Source: Leptospira limi
GTDB taxonomy: Bacteria; Spirochaetota; Leptospiria; Leptospirales; Leptospiraceae
Assembly (NCBI RefSeq): GCF_026151395.1
Contig: NZ_JAMQPV010000001.1
Coordinates: forward strand, 558,001 to 622,000
DNA length: 64,000 nt
Reading direction: 5' to 3'
Shown here: one piece after another, positions 19,645-27,523 of the stretch
How the letters are laid out: the number at the start of each line of letters is the position of its first letter
How positions within the stretch are numbered: the first letter of the stretch is position 1
The notes under the pieces: model-generated
Told to the model about the DNA's origin: nothing
Seen by the model: only the letters and a program-made list of their open reading frames with translations
Database searches by the model: none
Position numbers and translations under genes: made by a program

Positions 19645-20142
19645 ATGCATTTACTCTTTGAAGGACCCAAATATAAGGCAATCACCCTTAGCATTGGGGT
19701 GCATGTATTCATTCTTTTGTCTTATTTGGCAATGGAATACCGAAGTGACATAGATTCTACTCACATCAAACTCAAGGAAGGCGGAAATTTTTCCTCTTTC
19801 CAACTTCATTTTTCAACTGGATTGGGAGAAAGTAAGGAATCTATTTCGCCAAAACAATCTCAGAATGATGGGACCAAAACCACAGAAGATGAAATCTCTG
19901 AATTCCAAAATTGTCTCAGTTACCCCAGTTTGGCATTGGAACAAAAACTAGAAGATCATTGTGTCTACCGACTTTCTGTGAAAGAAGACGGCAGTTTGGA
20001 AAAAATTGCAGTGGTCACAGCATGTAGGTATGCGGTTTTTGATCAACAGGTGCGTCGCCAACTTTCCGATTGGAAGTTCCAATACACCAAAGGCAAAGAA
20101 TTTGTTTTACCCATTAGGTTCCGTTTAGATGTCAGAGACTAA
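19645..20142 (+). CDS. TonB-like energy transducer protein
   Basis: A protein of about 165 residues if started at the ATG at 19645 ([20 protein letters not shown]). Starts further upstream at 19576 or 19579 would overlap the aroC start. One membrane helix near the N-terminus ([18 protein letters not shown]) is followed by a periplasmic linker and a C-terminal TonB-type domain ([31 protein letters not shown] [15 protein letters not shown]). The family passes proton-motive energy from ExbBD to outer-membrane receptors. The usual Pro-Lys linker is weak here, so a TonB-C-domain protein with another role is possible. Its end overlaps the next gene by 14 bases. Confidence 0.68.
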   Translation: MHLLFEGPKYKAITLSIGVHVFILLSYLAMEYRSDIDSTHIKLKEGGNFSSFQLHFSTGLGESKESISPKQSQNDGTKTTEDEISEFQNCLSYPSLALEQKLEDHCVYRLSVKEDGSLEKIAVVTACRYAVFDQQVRRQLSDWKFQYTKGKEFVLPIRFRLDVRD

Positions 20143-20668
20143 TCCACAATCGGAAGAAAGTGCATGGTATATTGTTTATACCAAACCACGTGCAGAAAAA
20201 AAACTCAGTGAACTTCTGAACAAATACAAAATCGAAAACTACTTACCAATACGGAAAGAACGGAAAAAATGGACAGATCGATTCAAATGGATCCAAGTAC
20301 CAATATTACCTTCTTATATTTTTGTAAAGATTGTGTATTGGAGAGATAAAAATAAGGTCCTACAGCTACCTGGATCAGTTCAGTTTGTATTTCATAAAGG
20401 GCAACCAGCCATTGTGGAACAAAATGATTTGGACGTTTTGGAACAAGGCCTTAAAGATTATGCGGAATCTTTGAAAATGAACAGAGAACTATTATTTCAA
20501 AAAGGCAAAATGGTGAAAGTGATCGATGGTTCTTTTGCTGGTAAAACCATGGAAATTCTAAAAGTAAAAAACAAAACTCTTGTTGTTTTAAGAATTCCTG
20601 GTGTGGAAACCATTTTCTCTTATGAGATCAATATGGATCACTTAGCTTGGGAGGAATTACTTGTATGA
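20129..20668 (+). CDS. NusG/RfaH/UpxY-family transcription elongation factor paralogue
   Basis: A 179-residue protein with an NGN domain (AWYIVYTKPRAEKKLSELL; LPSYIFVKI) and a C-terminal KOW region (FQKGKMVKVIDGSFAGKTME). These bind RNA polymerase and a partner protein or the ribosome. It is a specialised paralogue rather than housekeeping NusG, since it is not beside secE or rplK. UpxY/RfaH-type proteins typically act on long envelope-polysaccharide operons; the gene directly after it makes a Kdo precursor. It overlaps the tonB-like gene by 14 bases and kdsD by 4, so expression is tightly coupled. Confidence 0.88.
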   Translation: MSETNPQSEESAWYIVYTKPRAEKKLSELLNKYKIENYLPIRKERKKWTDRFKWIQVPILPSYIFVKIVYWRDKNKVLQLPGSVQFVFHKGQPAIVEQNDLDVLEQGLKDYAESLKMNRELLFQKGKMVKVIDGSFAGKTMEILKVKNKTLVVLRIPGVETIFSYEINMDHLAWEELLV

Positions 20669-21639
20669 CAAATAAAGATACTTTAAATATCGTAAAACAA
20701 GCACTTGATGATGAAATTTCATCTCTCGTTCACTTCCGTGAACAACTAGACCCATCAGTGAAAGACTGTATCGATCTGATTCTAAAATCAAAAGGAAAAG
20801 TAATCGTGACGGGCGTTGGTAAGTCTGGTGATATTGCCAAAAAAATCTCACACACACTTTCTTCGACTGGTACTTCAGCATATTTTTTACACCCAACAGA
20901 TGCATCACATGGAGATTCTGGAATTGTTGGACCCGACGATGTAGTTCTCGCCATTGGAAAAAGTGGTGAATCTGAAGAACTGAATTATATCCTACCAACC
21001 CTCCGCAAAATCGGAGCAAAAATAGTAGGTATCACTGCAAATGCCAAATCTAAGTTAGCCGAATTATCGGACGCTGTCATTATCACACCAGTTTTAAAAG
21101 AAGCTTGTCCCTTAGATCTTGCTCCTACTTCCAGTACAACCATAGCCCTAGTACTCGGAGATGCGATTGCAGTTGCTTTAATGGAACTAAAAGAATTTAA
21201 AGCAGACGATTTTGCATTGTACCATCCTGCTGGCCGATTAGGTAAACGATTGTCCTTATATCTAACTGACGTGATGCGAAAAGGAGACAGAAACGCTTCT
21301 ATTCCCATTGATGCAAACCTAGAAACTATTTTAAAAGAAATTACAGAAAAAGGAATTGGTGCTACTGGAGTTGTGGATTCGAATTCAAAACTTGTAGGAC
21401 TCATTACCGATTATGACATTCGTAAATATCTCACAAAACATACATTATCGCCTGATGTAACCGCAAAAGAAATGATGAACCCAAATCCAAATAGTTTTCG
21501 ACCAAATGAAAAAGCATATGATGTTTTAATCAAAATGGAAGGACGTGAAAGGCCAATTTCTGTTGCTCCTGTTGTGGATGAAAATGGGATTTTTGTTGGG
21601 ATGATTTCTCTCCACGATTTATTACAAAAAGGATTATAA
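20665..21639 (+). CDS. kdsD: Arabinose-5-phosphate isomerase (KdsD/KpsF/GutQ)
   Basis: A 324-residue enzyme that interconverts ribulose-5-phosphate and arabinose-5-phosphate, the first step towards Kdo of LPS. An N-terminal SIS sugar-isomerase domain (VTGVGKSGDIAKKIS; LHPTDASHGDSG; IGKSGESEEL) is followed by two CBS domains (from about residue 205: LTDVMRKGD; KEMMNPNPNSF). The ATG at 20665 overlaps the previous stop (ATGA) and has GGGAGGAA upstream; the longer frame from 20647 is unlikely. Length and domain order match KdsD. Confidence 0.95.
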   Translation: MTNKDTLNIVKQALDDEISSLVHFREQLDPSVKDCIDLILKSKGKVIVTGVGKSGDIAKKISHTLSSTGTSAYFLHPTDASHGDSGIVGPDDVVLAIGKSGESEELNYILPTLRKIGAKIVGITANAKSKLAELSDAVIITPVLKEACPLDLAPTSSTTIALVLGDAIAVALMELKEFKADDFALYHPAGRLGKRLSLYLTDVMRKGDRNASIPIDANLETILKEITEKGIGATGVVDSNSKLVGLITDYDIRKYLTKHTLSPDVTAKEMMNPNPNSFRPNEKAYDVLIKMEGRERPISVAPVVDENGIFVGMISLHDLLQKGL

Positions 21640-21644
21640 ACTTT

Positions 21645-22352
21645 ATGCCAGATTCTTATAAAATCATAGCCTCAGTCGGTGAGGATGAATTACGCCACCT
21701 TCAAAAAAAAGATGTAAAAGATGTAGATGTCATCGAAGTTCGATTGGATTTATTCTCTAGAAATTACATCCAAAAAGAAATGAAAAAGAAAATCAAAGCA
21801 CTTGGTTTACCAGTGCTTTTTACATATAGAAGAGCCGAAGACAGTAGTGTTCGATCCTATGTGAAATTATTCCCAGAAGATGTGGAAGGTATCATTAAAG
21901 ATTTTAATGACAATGCCAATTATTTGGATATCGAACTGAATAGAGAAGATACAATTTTTCGAAATTATGAAACCTTAAACTATCGAATCATTTATTCTTA
22001 TCATTCTTTTAAAAAATCAATTTTAGCAAATGAAATGAACCAATTCATTGCGAAATCAAAACCGGTCAAAAAAAAGAATCCCATTTATAAGTTTGCAATC
22101 ACACCAGAGAACATCGAAGAAACAGCAGACTTTTTAAATGATATCAAACTTTTATCAAAAACTCAAACAATGATCGGAATTTGTATGGGTGAACTTGGAA
22201 TTATATCAAGAGTATTTGGTGATAAGTTTAATTCATCTTTCACCTATATGACATTAGGTGAACCAAAGGCACCTGGTCAAATTTCAGTCGATACTTTTAA
22301 AAAACTACGTGCGGACCTTTTCAAAAGCCCACATTCAGCAAAGGAAGAATAA
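21645..22352 (+). CDS. aroD: 3-dehydroquinate dehydratase, type I
   Basis: A 235-residue class I dehydroquinase for the third shikimate step. Active-site residues are visible: EVRLD near residue 31, the catalytic His in YSYHSF (His120), the Schiff-base Lys in YKFAITP (Lys149), and the substrate-binding MGELGIISRVFG. Six bases separate it from kdsD, making it the last gene of the tonB-nusG-kdsD-aroD unit. The other shikimate enzyme gene nearby, aroC, is in the divergent unit. Confidence 0.94.
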   Translation: MPDSYKIIASVGEDELRHLQKKDVKDVDVIEVRLDLFSRNYIQKEMKKKIKALGLPVLFTYRRAEDSSVRSYVKLFPEDVEGIIKDFNDNANYLDIELNREDTIFRNYETLNYRIIYSYHSFKKSILANEMNQFIAKSKPVKKKNPIYKFAITPENIEETADFLNDIKLLSKTQTMIGICMGELGIISRVFGDKFNSSFTYMTLGEPKAPGQISVDTFKKLRADLFKSPHSAKEE

Positions 22353-22371
22353 TGGTTCTTCCTATTCGTTA

Positions 22372-23973
22372 TTAATTTGATCCTGGAGTAGAAAGATTCG
22401 TTCCTGATACCTTTCCACCTTTTGTATTGATAAATTCACGGAACGATTGTTCCTTCCAAATTTCTTTGAAATCTTTTTCTAAATTTGCAGATGTCCAATA
22501 TTCAGGTTTTAAATCCGCTGCCAGCTGAAACTGTTCTTTCGTTTTGGTGATGTCATTTTTCTTCGCAAAACAACGTGCCAAGAGATAGTGTGCTGCAGAA
22601 GAACCATTTGTTTTTTGCAGGTAAGGAATTGCTAAATCAACTTTCCCACCGTAAAAATAATTCCTTCCTCTATAAAAAATGTATTCCCTTCCATTGGAAA
22701 TAGTTTGGTCTTTTTCCAAAACGGCAAAATAACTTTCGGCTGTATCAAAAGCATTGTTTTCCGTATATTTTCGCGCTAATTTTAAAAACCCTACTTGAAA
22801 TTTTTCAGGTGTTTGCGATAAATCTGGAAATTTCATTTTAATGAATTCAGAATATTTTGCGAAACTAGTTTCAAATTTTTTAGTTTTATTACCAGCTTCA
22901 AACATACAAACAAAACGAAACATATGGGATTCAATTTGATTGGGATTAAAGGAAAGTGCTTTATCGGATGATTGGATACATTTTTCCCAATCAGATTTTT
23001 GTTCGTATAACCTTGCAAGTGCAAGTAGTGGAGTGTCTTTTTGTAATTGTCTGAAAGCTTCCTGAAAGGATAATTCTGCTTTTTCAATTTCTGCTAATTT
23101 TTGATAAGCTATCCCTTCATTTAGAAATACATAATATAAAAACACATTTGTATCTTTTGAGAATGGATTTTTTTTTGCTTTTTCAAAGGAATCAATGGCT
23201 GATTTAGGATCATCCAATCTTAACTTAATGATACCCATTTTGTAATGGTATCTCGAACGTGTTGGATTTTTTTCGATTAATATGTTTAGATTCGATTCTG
23301 CTTTATCATATTTTTTTTCTTCAAATAACGCTAAAACATAATCCCAACGAACATCTTCTAAATGAGGTTGGTTTGCTAAAATTTGTTCGTAAGATTCACT
23401 AGGTTTAGTAGTTTCTTTATCCTCAATACTTTCATCAGGTTTTTTTACTTGGTCTTTTTTATTCTCAGTATTCTTGGTTTCTGGATGTTTGGGTTCAATT
23501 TTTGTATGTTGTGTATATGTATGTGTTGTGGAAGAAGGATTTCCTTTATTTCCTACAGCACGGTTATAAATTTTTTGAACTTCTTCATTTTTAGGATCAT
23601 ACTTTAAGTAACGTGATGCATACGTGGCTGATAAATTCCAATCTTGGTGGTAATTAAAAAACAAAGCTAATTTTAGAAGTACTGTTTTTCTTTGGTCTTT
23701 GTCCAAATCCAAATCAGCAGCTCTTCGAAAATTTTGAATGGATTTCGGATAATCTTTTTTGTATTCATAGATATATCCTAAGTACATATAAGCTTCACCG
23801 TCTTGCGGGTGTGAGTCGGCATGTTTGGTAAATTTTTTAATGGCTTCGCCATAAGCTTTTTTTGAAAAAGCCTTTTTACCTTCTTTCATAGCATCGCTGT
23901 CTATAGGAAAGACTGTAGTTTGAAAGATGAGAAAACTGAGAACTAAGGAAAGATATTTCCGCACGGATTCCAA
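22372..23973 (-). CDS. Secreted TPR-repeat protein
   Basis: A 533-residue protein with a signal peptide (LSLVLSFLIFQTTVFPIDSDA) and many tetratricopeptide repeats. The first three are in residues 25-140 (GEAYMYLGYIYEYKKDYPKS). A low-complexity Lys/Glu/Thr linker spans about 150-195. Further repeats run to near the C-terminus (SRYHYKMGIIKLRLDDPKSA; AHYLLARCFAKKNDITKTK). Such proteins act as periplasmic or outer-membrane scaffolds; no enzymatic motif is seen. It converges with aroD, 19 bases away. Confidence 0.85.
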   Translation of the reverse strand: MESVRKYLSLVLSFLIFQTTVFPIDSDAMKEGKKAFSKKAYGEAIKKFTKHADSHPQDGEAYMYLGYIYEYKKDYPKSIQNFRRAADLDLDKDQRKTVLLKLALFFNYHQDWNLSATYASRYLKYDPKNEEVQKIYNRAVGNKGNPSSTTHTYTQHTKIEPKHPETKNTENKKDQVKKPDESIEDKETTKPSESYEQILANQPHLEDVRWDYVLALFEEKKYDKAESNLNILIEKNPTRSRYHYKMGIIKLRLDDPKSAIDSFEKAKKNPFSKDTNVFLYYVFLNEGIAYQKLAEIEKAELSFQEAFRQLQKDTPLLALARLYEQKSDWEKCIQSSDKALSFNPNQIESHMFRFVCMFEAGNKTKKFETSFAKYSEFIKMKFPDLSQTPEKFQVGFLKLARKYTENNAFDTAESYFAVLEKDQTISNGREYIFYRGRNYFYGGKVDLAIPYLQKTNGSSAAHYLLARCFAKKNDITKTKEQFQLAADLKPEYWTSANLEKDFKEIWKEQSFREFINTKGGKVSGTNLSTPGSN

Positions 23974-24017
23974 ACTAGTTGGAACCCATGGGAATGAAAG
24001 GGATTTTTGGAAAAAAG

Positions 24018-25625
24018 TTAGATCTTCGTTCTTTCTTCTTTTTGCGACGCTAAGTTACGCGAAGCTCTGAGAACGATACTCATGGTCGTTATTTGTGGGT
24101 TCACCGAAAGTCCTGTAGGGTAAACTGAGGCATCCATGACAAATATGTTTTTATGACCATAAATTTCCAAATTTAAATCAACTGCTCCCTTCTCTGGGTC
24201 GTTTGCAGACTGAATGGATCCATGTGGGTGTGCAGATCCAACTGTCAAATCACCTGGTTTTGTGCTCTCTTTTAGAATCCAATCAAAGTTATCGTTTCCA
24301 GTCACTTTGTATGGTTCTGTAAAACGTGTGAAAGGAAAAATCAGTTCTTTAGCTCCAGCAGCCACAGTCACTTCCGCTAATGCTTTTAATCCTTTTAACA
24401 TATTCAATCCATCAGTTGGAGTGAGTTCAAAGTAGACTTTTCTTCTTCCTAAACTGTACTTCACACTTGCATTGGCTTCGCCATCCGCACCATCACGAAC
24501 TAAAACAATACCAGCATTGTACTTTGTATAATCTTTCATGACATCAAACTGTTGTTTGCCGTAAAAAGGAACCAAAGAAGAAGCAAGCGTTGGTCTGTAA
24601 GGAGCCGCTTCTAACCAGTAACCATAACCAGTTCCATTTTGGTTATGACCATCCTTAATCACAACGGATTGTGGTGGGCCTTGGAACATTTTGATTTCGG
24701 AATCAAATTTGCCGAAGATCGTAGACGTTGGGTGGACTTTTAAATTCCTTCCTACCCATCCATTGCCAATTCCGCTCCTTTGTAATAGAGCAGGTCCTTC
24801 AATCGCACCCGCACTCACTATGACAACAGGTGCTTTGATTTCCATGGTTTCAATGATTTCAGTTGGTGCTTTTTCATATGCATCGGGTGTAAATTCGGCA
24901 ACCACTGTTTTGATTTTTCCATCCCGAATTTTAACAGCACGCATATTGGAAACAACAGTAGCTCCGGCTTCTATCGCATCAGGTATCCAAGTGAGAAACG
25001 TAGATTGTTTAGCATTGATTGGGCAACCAAGTCCACACCTACCAAGACCAATACATCCACGATTATTATTTCTTAAAACTTGTGGAGTTAATCCAATTTT
25101 TTTGCCACCAACGCGTAATACATTATTGTTTGCATTGATCAAGTTATCTGGTACTTCGTGTACACCTAATCTTTCATGTACTTCTGAAACATAAGGATCC
25201 ATCTCTTCTCTCGAATACCCTTGCCACCCAAATCGTTCGTTCCATTCATTGGTAACATAATCAGGAGGGTAAAGAGATGTTTGCCAGTTTACGGTTGTTG
25301 AACCACCAATAGACTTACCTTGTAGAATTGATAACGTCTGTTCTTCGGTTACAATAAATCCAGCATCTCGGTAGAGTCTTGCTTGTGATACAAATTCGTC
25401 AGAACTAAATTGAGCGGGAGTGAAGTAACTACCTTCTTCAATCAGGATAACCTTCCATCCATTTTTTGCAAGTTCTCTTGCGGCAACTGCTCCGCCTGCC
25501 CCGGATCCAATGATGACTACATCCGCAGTTAGTTCCCATTTCCCATTTTGGATTTGGTGGGTTTTGATTGTTTCTGCGTGTTTTTTTGGAGTGATGATTT
25601 TTTCGTTATGAATTGAGATTCCCAT
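24018..25625 (-). CDS. GMC-family FAD oxidoreductase with Cys-rich motif
   Basis: A 535-residue flavoprotein. The FAD-binding fold is VVIIGSGAGGAVAARELAKN near residue 35. A cysteine cluster, CIGLGRCGLGCPINAKQS, near residue 195 is typical of the long-chain alcohol oxidase/gluconate-dehydrogenase branch. The C-terminal catalytic region is VGSAHPHGS (His) and MDASVYPTGLSVNPQ. It would oxidise an alcohol, sterol or sugar; the substrate is unknown. It has no signal peptide of its own, and the small-subunit gene with an export leader lies 12 bases upstream, so it may leave the cytoplasm with that partner or stay inside. Confidence 0.88.
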   Translation of the reverse strand: MGISIHNEKIITPKKHAETIKTHQIQNGKWELTADVVIIGSGAGGAVAARELAKNGWKVILIEEGSYFTPAQFSSDEFVSQARLYRDAGFIVTEEQTLSILQGKSIGGSTTVNWQTSLYPPDYVTNEWNERFGWQGYSREEMDPYVSEVHERLGVHEVPDNLINANNNVLRVGGKKIGLTPQVLRNNNRGCIGLGRCGLGCPINAKQSTFLTWIPDAIEAGATVVSNMRAVKIRDGKIKTVVAEFTPDAYEKAPTEIIETMEIKAPVVIVSAGAIEGPALLQRSGIGNGWVGRNLKVHPTSTIFGKFDSEIKMFQGPPQSVVIKDGHNQNGTGYGYWLEAAPYRPTLASSLVPFYGKQQFDVMKDYTKYNAGIVLVRDGADGEANASVKYSLGRRKVYFELTPTDGLNMLKGLKALAEVTVAAGAKELIFPFTRFTEPYKVTGNDNFDWILKESTKPGDLTVGSAHPHGSIQSANDPEKGAVDLNLEIYGHKNIFVMDASVYPTGLSVNPQITTMSIVLRASRNLASQKEERTKI

Positions 25626-25637
25626 GTATCGTCCGCC

Positions 25638-26144
25638 TTATTGGATGTAACCGACAAATTTTTGGTATTCTTTGTCAGAACTGAGAAGGAAAAATGAAAT
25701 TTGTCTGAGGATGGCGTAAACACCACGTTTGATTCCAAGTGAAGAATGTTTCCATTCAAGCAACCGTTTGATACGTTCTTCAGGTGGTAGTTTGACAATC
25801 GGTGTAAAAGAAAAATCAAGTGCCATTGCTGCTAAAATAGAAGATGGAACACTAGCTAACAGCTGTATAACGCTTTCAGTTTCTATTGGATATGGATGTC
25901 CATATACATAATTATCTAACGCAAGTCCTAAATCAAAATTTGGAATGGGGTTGTCTTGTAAGAAGACTTCTTGCAAACTGCGAAAACTGTGGTATTGTTC
26001 TGGTGAAATTCCCCTAAGGGTGGGAGTGTTCACTCCTGGACCACAATTCACACCCTGTATGGAAACAGCGGTTAAGGCAAAACATTTGAGAGAAAATTTT
26101 AAGAAACGATTTCGTGAAAGTAGGAATGGTGTATGTGGCTCCAA
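25638..26144 (-). CDS. Gluconate 2-dehydrogenase subunit 3-like small partner of the GMC enzyme
   Basis: A 168-residue protein beginning at a TTG with AAGGAAA upstream. The leader SRNRFLKFSLKCFALTAVSI, followed by GVNCG, looks like an export signal with a lipobox. It resembles a weak Tat signal (SRNRFLK) without the twin Arg. Mature sequence is helical (LPPEERIKRLLEWKHSS), and placement directly before a GMC oxidoreductase is how subunit-3-type proteins are usually found. The family match is by context and general character, not by a sharp motif. The amidase gene starts divergently about 20 bases away. Confidence 0.65.
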   Translation of the reverse strand: MEPHTPFLLSRNRFLKFSLKCFALTAVSIQGVNCGPGVNTPTLRGISPEQYHSFRSLQEVFLQDNPIPNFDLGLALDNYVYGHPYPIETESVIQLLASVPSSILAAMALDFSFTPIVKLPPEERIKRLLEWKHSSLGIKRGVYAILRQISFFLLSSDKEYQKFVGYIQ

Positions 26145-26166
26145 ATCTCATTTCCTTCTGTTAGAT

Positions 26167-27510
26167 TTGAACCCATTGTGTCAGAATCTTGTAAAAATAT
26201 CACTCATTTTCCTTATTTCGACAGGATGCAGTCGTTTTTTTGTAAGGACACCAAATTTCACAACCATCCAAATTCCTAATTTAATTCCTTTCTCTGAAGC
26301 AGAAGGGATCAAAAAAGACCAGTGGCAAAAATTAGCGAAACCTCGAGACCAAAACTTAATTTCAGCAATCATCTTGCACAATTCAGGCAAACGAAAGTTC
26401 TCTGATTTCTTTCGATTGTCAGTTGAGAATCAATTTTTATTCCATTTGTACATTGATTCCAATGGAACCATATATGGAGATCCGATGTTTTTAACTCGGG
26501 AATGGACTGCTTCACCTGGAATCGATACTGAATCCATCCATATCGTTTATGAAGGAACTCAAGAAACTCTCTATAACCAAAACAAACAAAGGGAAGTGTT
26601 ACAAAAAACCATCCAATACTTGGCTGAATCATTGTACATTCCCAAATCCAATTTTGACATTATTTCCAAAAAAGGAATTTTCACTCACAACCAAGCCAAA
26701 CGTAGGTTTGGTGGATTTGTGGATTTTTCACCCTGTGGAAGTGAGTTAGCACTCAATCAAATCCTCAAAGAAATTGGAGGGACCTTTTATGAAGAGGATG
26801 ATTGGAAAGATCGATTTGTTACAGGTTGGGTTTTAAAAAAAGAGAACAAAGACCTTTTGAAGGAATCATTCCATCCAACCAATGGACGAGGGATCACCAA
26901 AGCGGAAAAAATCATCTTTACCCAATTAGAAAAAACAGACAAAGGTTTCACACCTGAAGAATACAGGGTGAAGTATACGTTCCGCGGGAAAATCAAACCA
27001 AGTTGTGTGGTCTTACATTATACTGCGATTCCAGATTACTTTCGATCTCTTCGAACCTTAGAAGCAAGGAACCTCACTGCATCCATCATGGTTGATACAA
27101 ATGGAAAAGCCTACCAACTTGTGGATGTGATTGAAGACCGAGCGGCCGCAGCCACCGGGACAAATGACAATTGTATCCAAATCGAAATTGTTGCCAAAGA
27201 CACAGAAGAATTACTCAAACAACCAGAACAAATCCAAAAAGTAAAAGACCTTGTATTAGAACTAACATCTAAATACAAAATTCCTTTATCCAATGAAAGG
27301 TTGGAAGATTTGAGTGGAGTTTTTAGCCATACCCAAGCCAAAAAAAAATGGGGTGGTTCGATCTTCCTGAATGCAAAAGACTTTGATCCAGGGGAAGAAT
27401 ATATGGAGCTCATCTTAAATTCGATTGGTGGGAAATACTTTCCAGAACCAGAATGGAAAAATCGAAGTGCTATGGACTGGGCGATTTTATACCGCAATTT
27501 TCAACCATAA
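26167..27510 (+). CDS. Lipoprotein with two tandem N-acetylmuramoyl-L-alanine amidase (Amidase_2) domains
   Basis: About 447 residues from a TTG near 26167 (26176 is also possible); no ATG or GTG is in frame between 25945 and the leader, and the frame before it overlaps the divergent gene. The leader KISLIFLISTGC has a lipobox. Two amidase domains follow. The first has AIILHNSG, FHLYIDSNGTIYG and FTHNQAKRRFGGFVDFSPCG. The second has CVVLHYTA, ASIMVDTNGKAYQ and FSHTQAKKKWGGSIFLNAKDFDPG. Each keeps two His and a Cys or Asp as potential zinc ligands. In the family these cleave the lactyl-amide bond between MurNAc and the stem peptide. Confidence 0.8.
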   Translation: MNPLCQNLVKISLIFLISTGCSRFFVRTPNFTTIQIPNLIPFSEAEGIKKDQWQKLAKPRDQNLISAIILHNSGKRKFSDFFRLSVENQFLFHLYIDSNGTIYGDPMFLTREWTASPGIDTESIHIVYEGTQETLYNQNKQREVLQKTIQYLAESLYIPKSNFDIISKKGIFTHNQAKRRFGGFVDFSPCGSELALNQILKEIGGTFYEEDDWKDRFVTGWVLKKENKDLLKESFHPTNGRGITKAEKIIFTQLEKTDKGFTPEEYRVKYTFRGKIKPSCVVLHYTAIPDYFRSLRTLEARNLTASIMVDTNGKAYQLVDVIEDRAAAATGTNDNCIQIEIVAKDTEELLKQPEQIQKVKDLVLELTSKYKIPLSNERLEDLSGVFSHTQAKKKWGGSIFLNAKDFDPGEEYMELILNSIGGKYFPEPEWKNRSAMDWAILYRNFQP

Positions 27511-27523
27511 TAAGGAAAATCCG

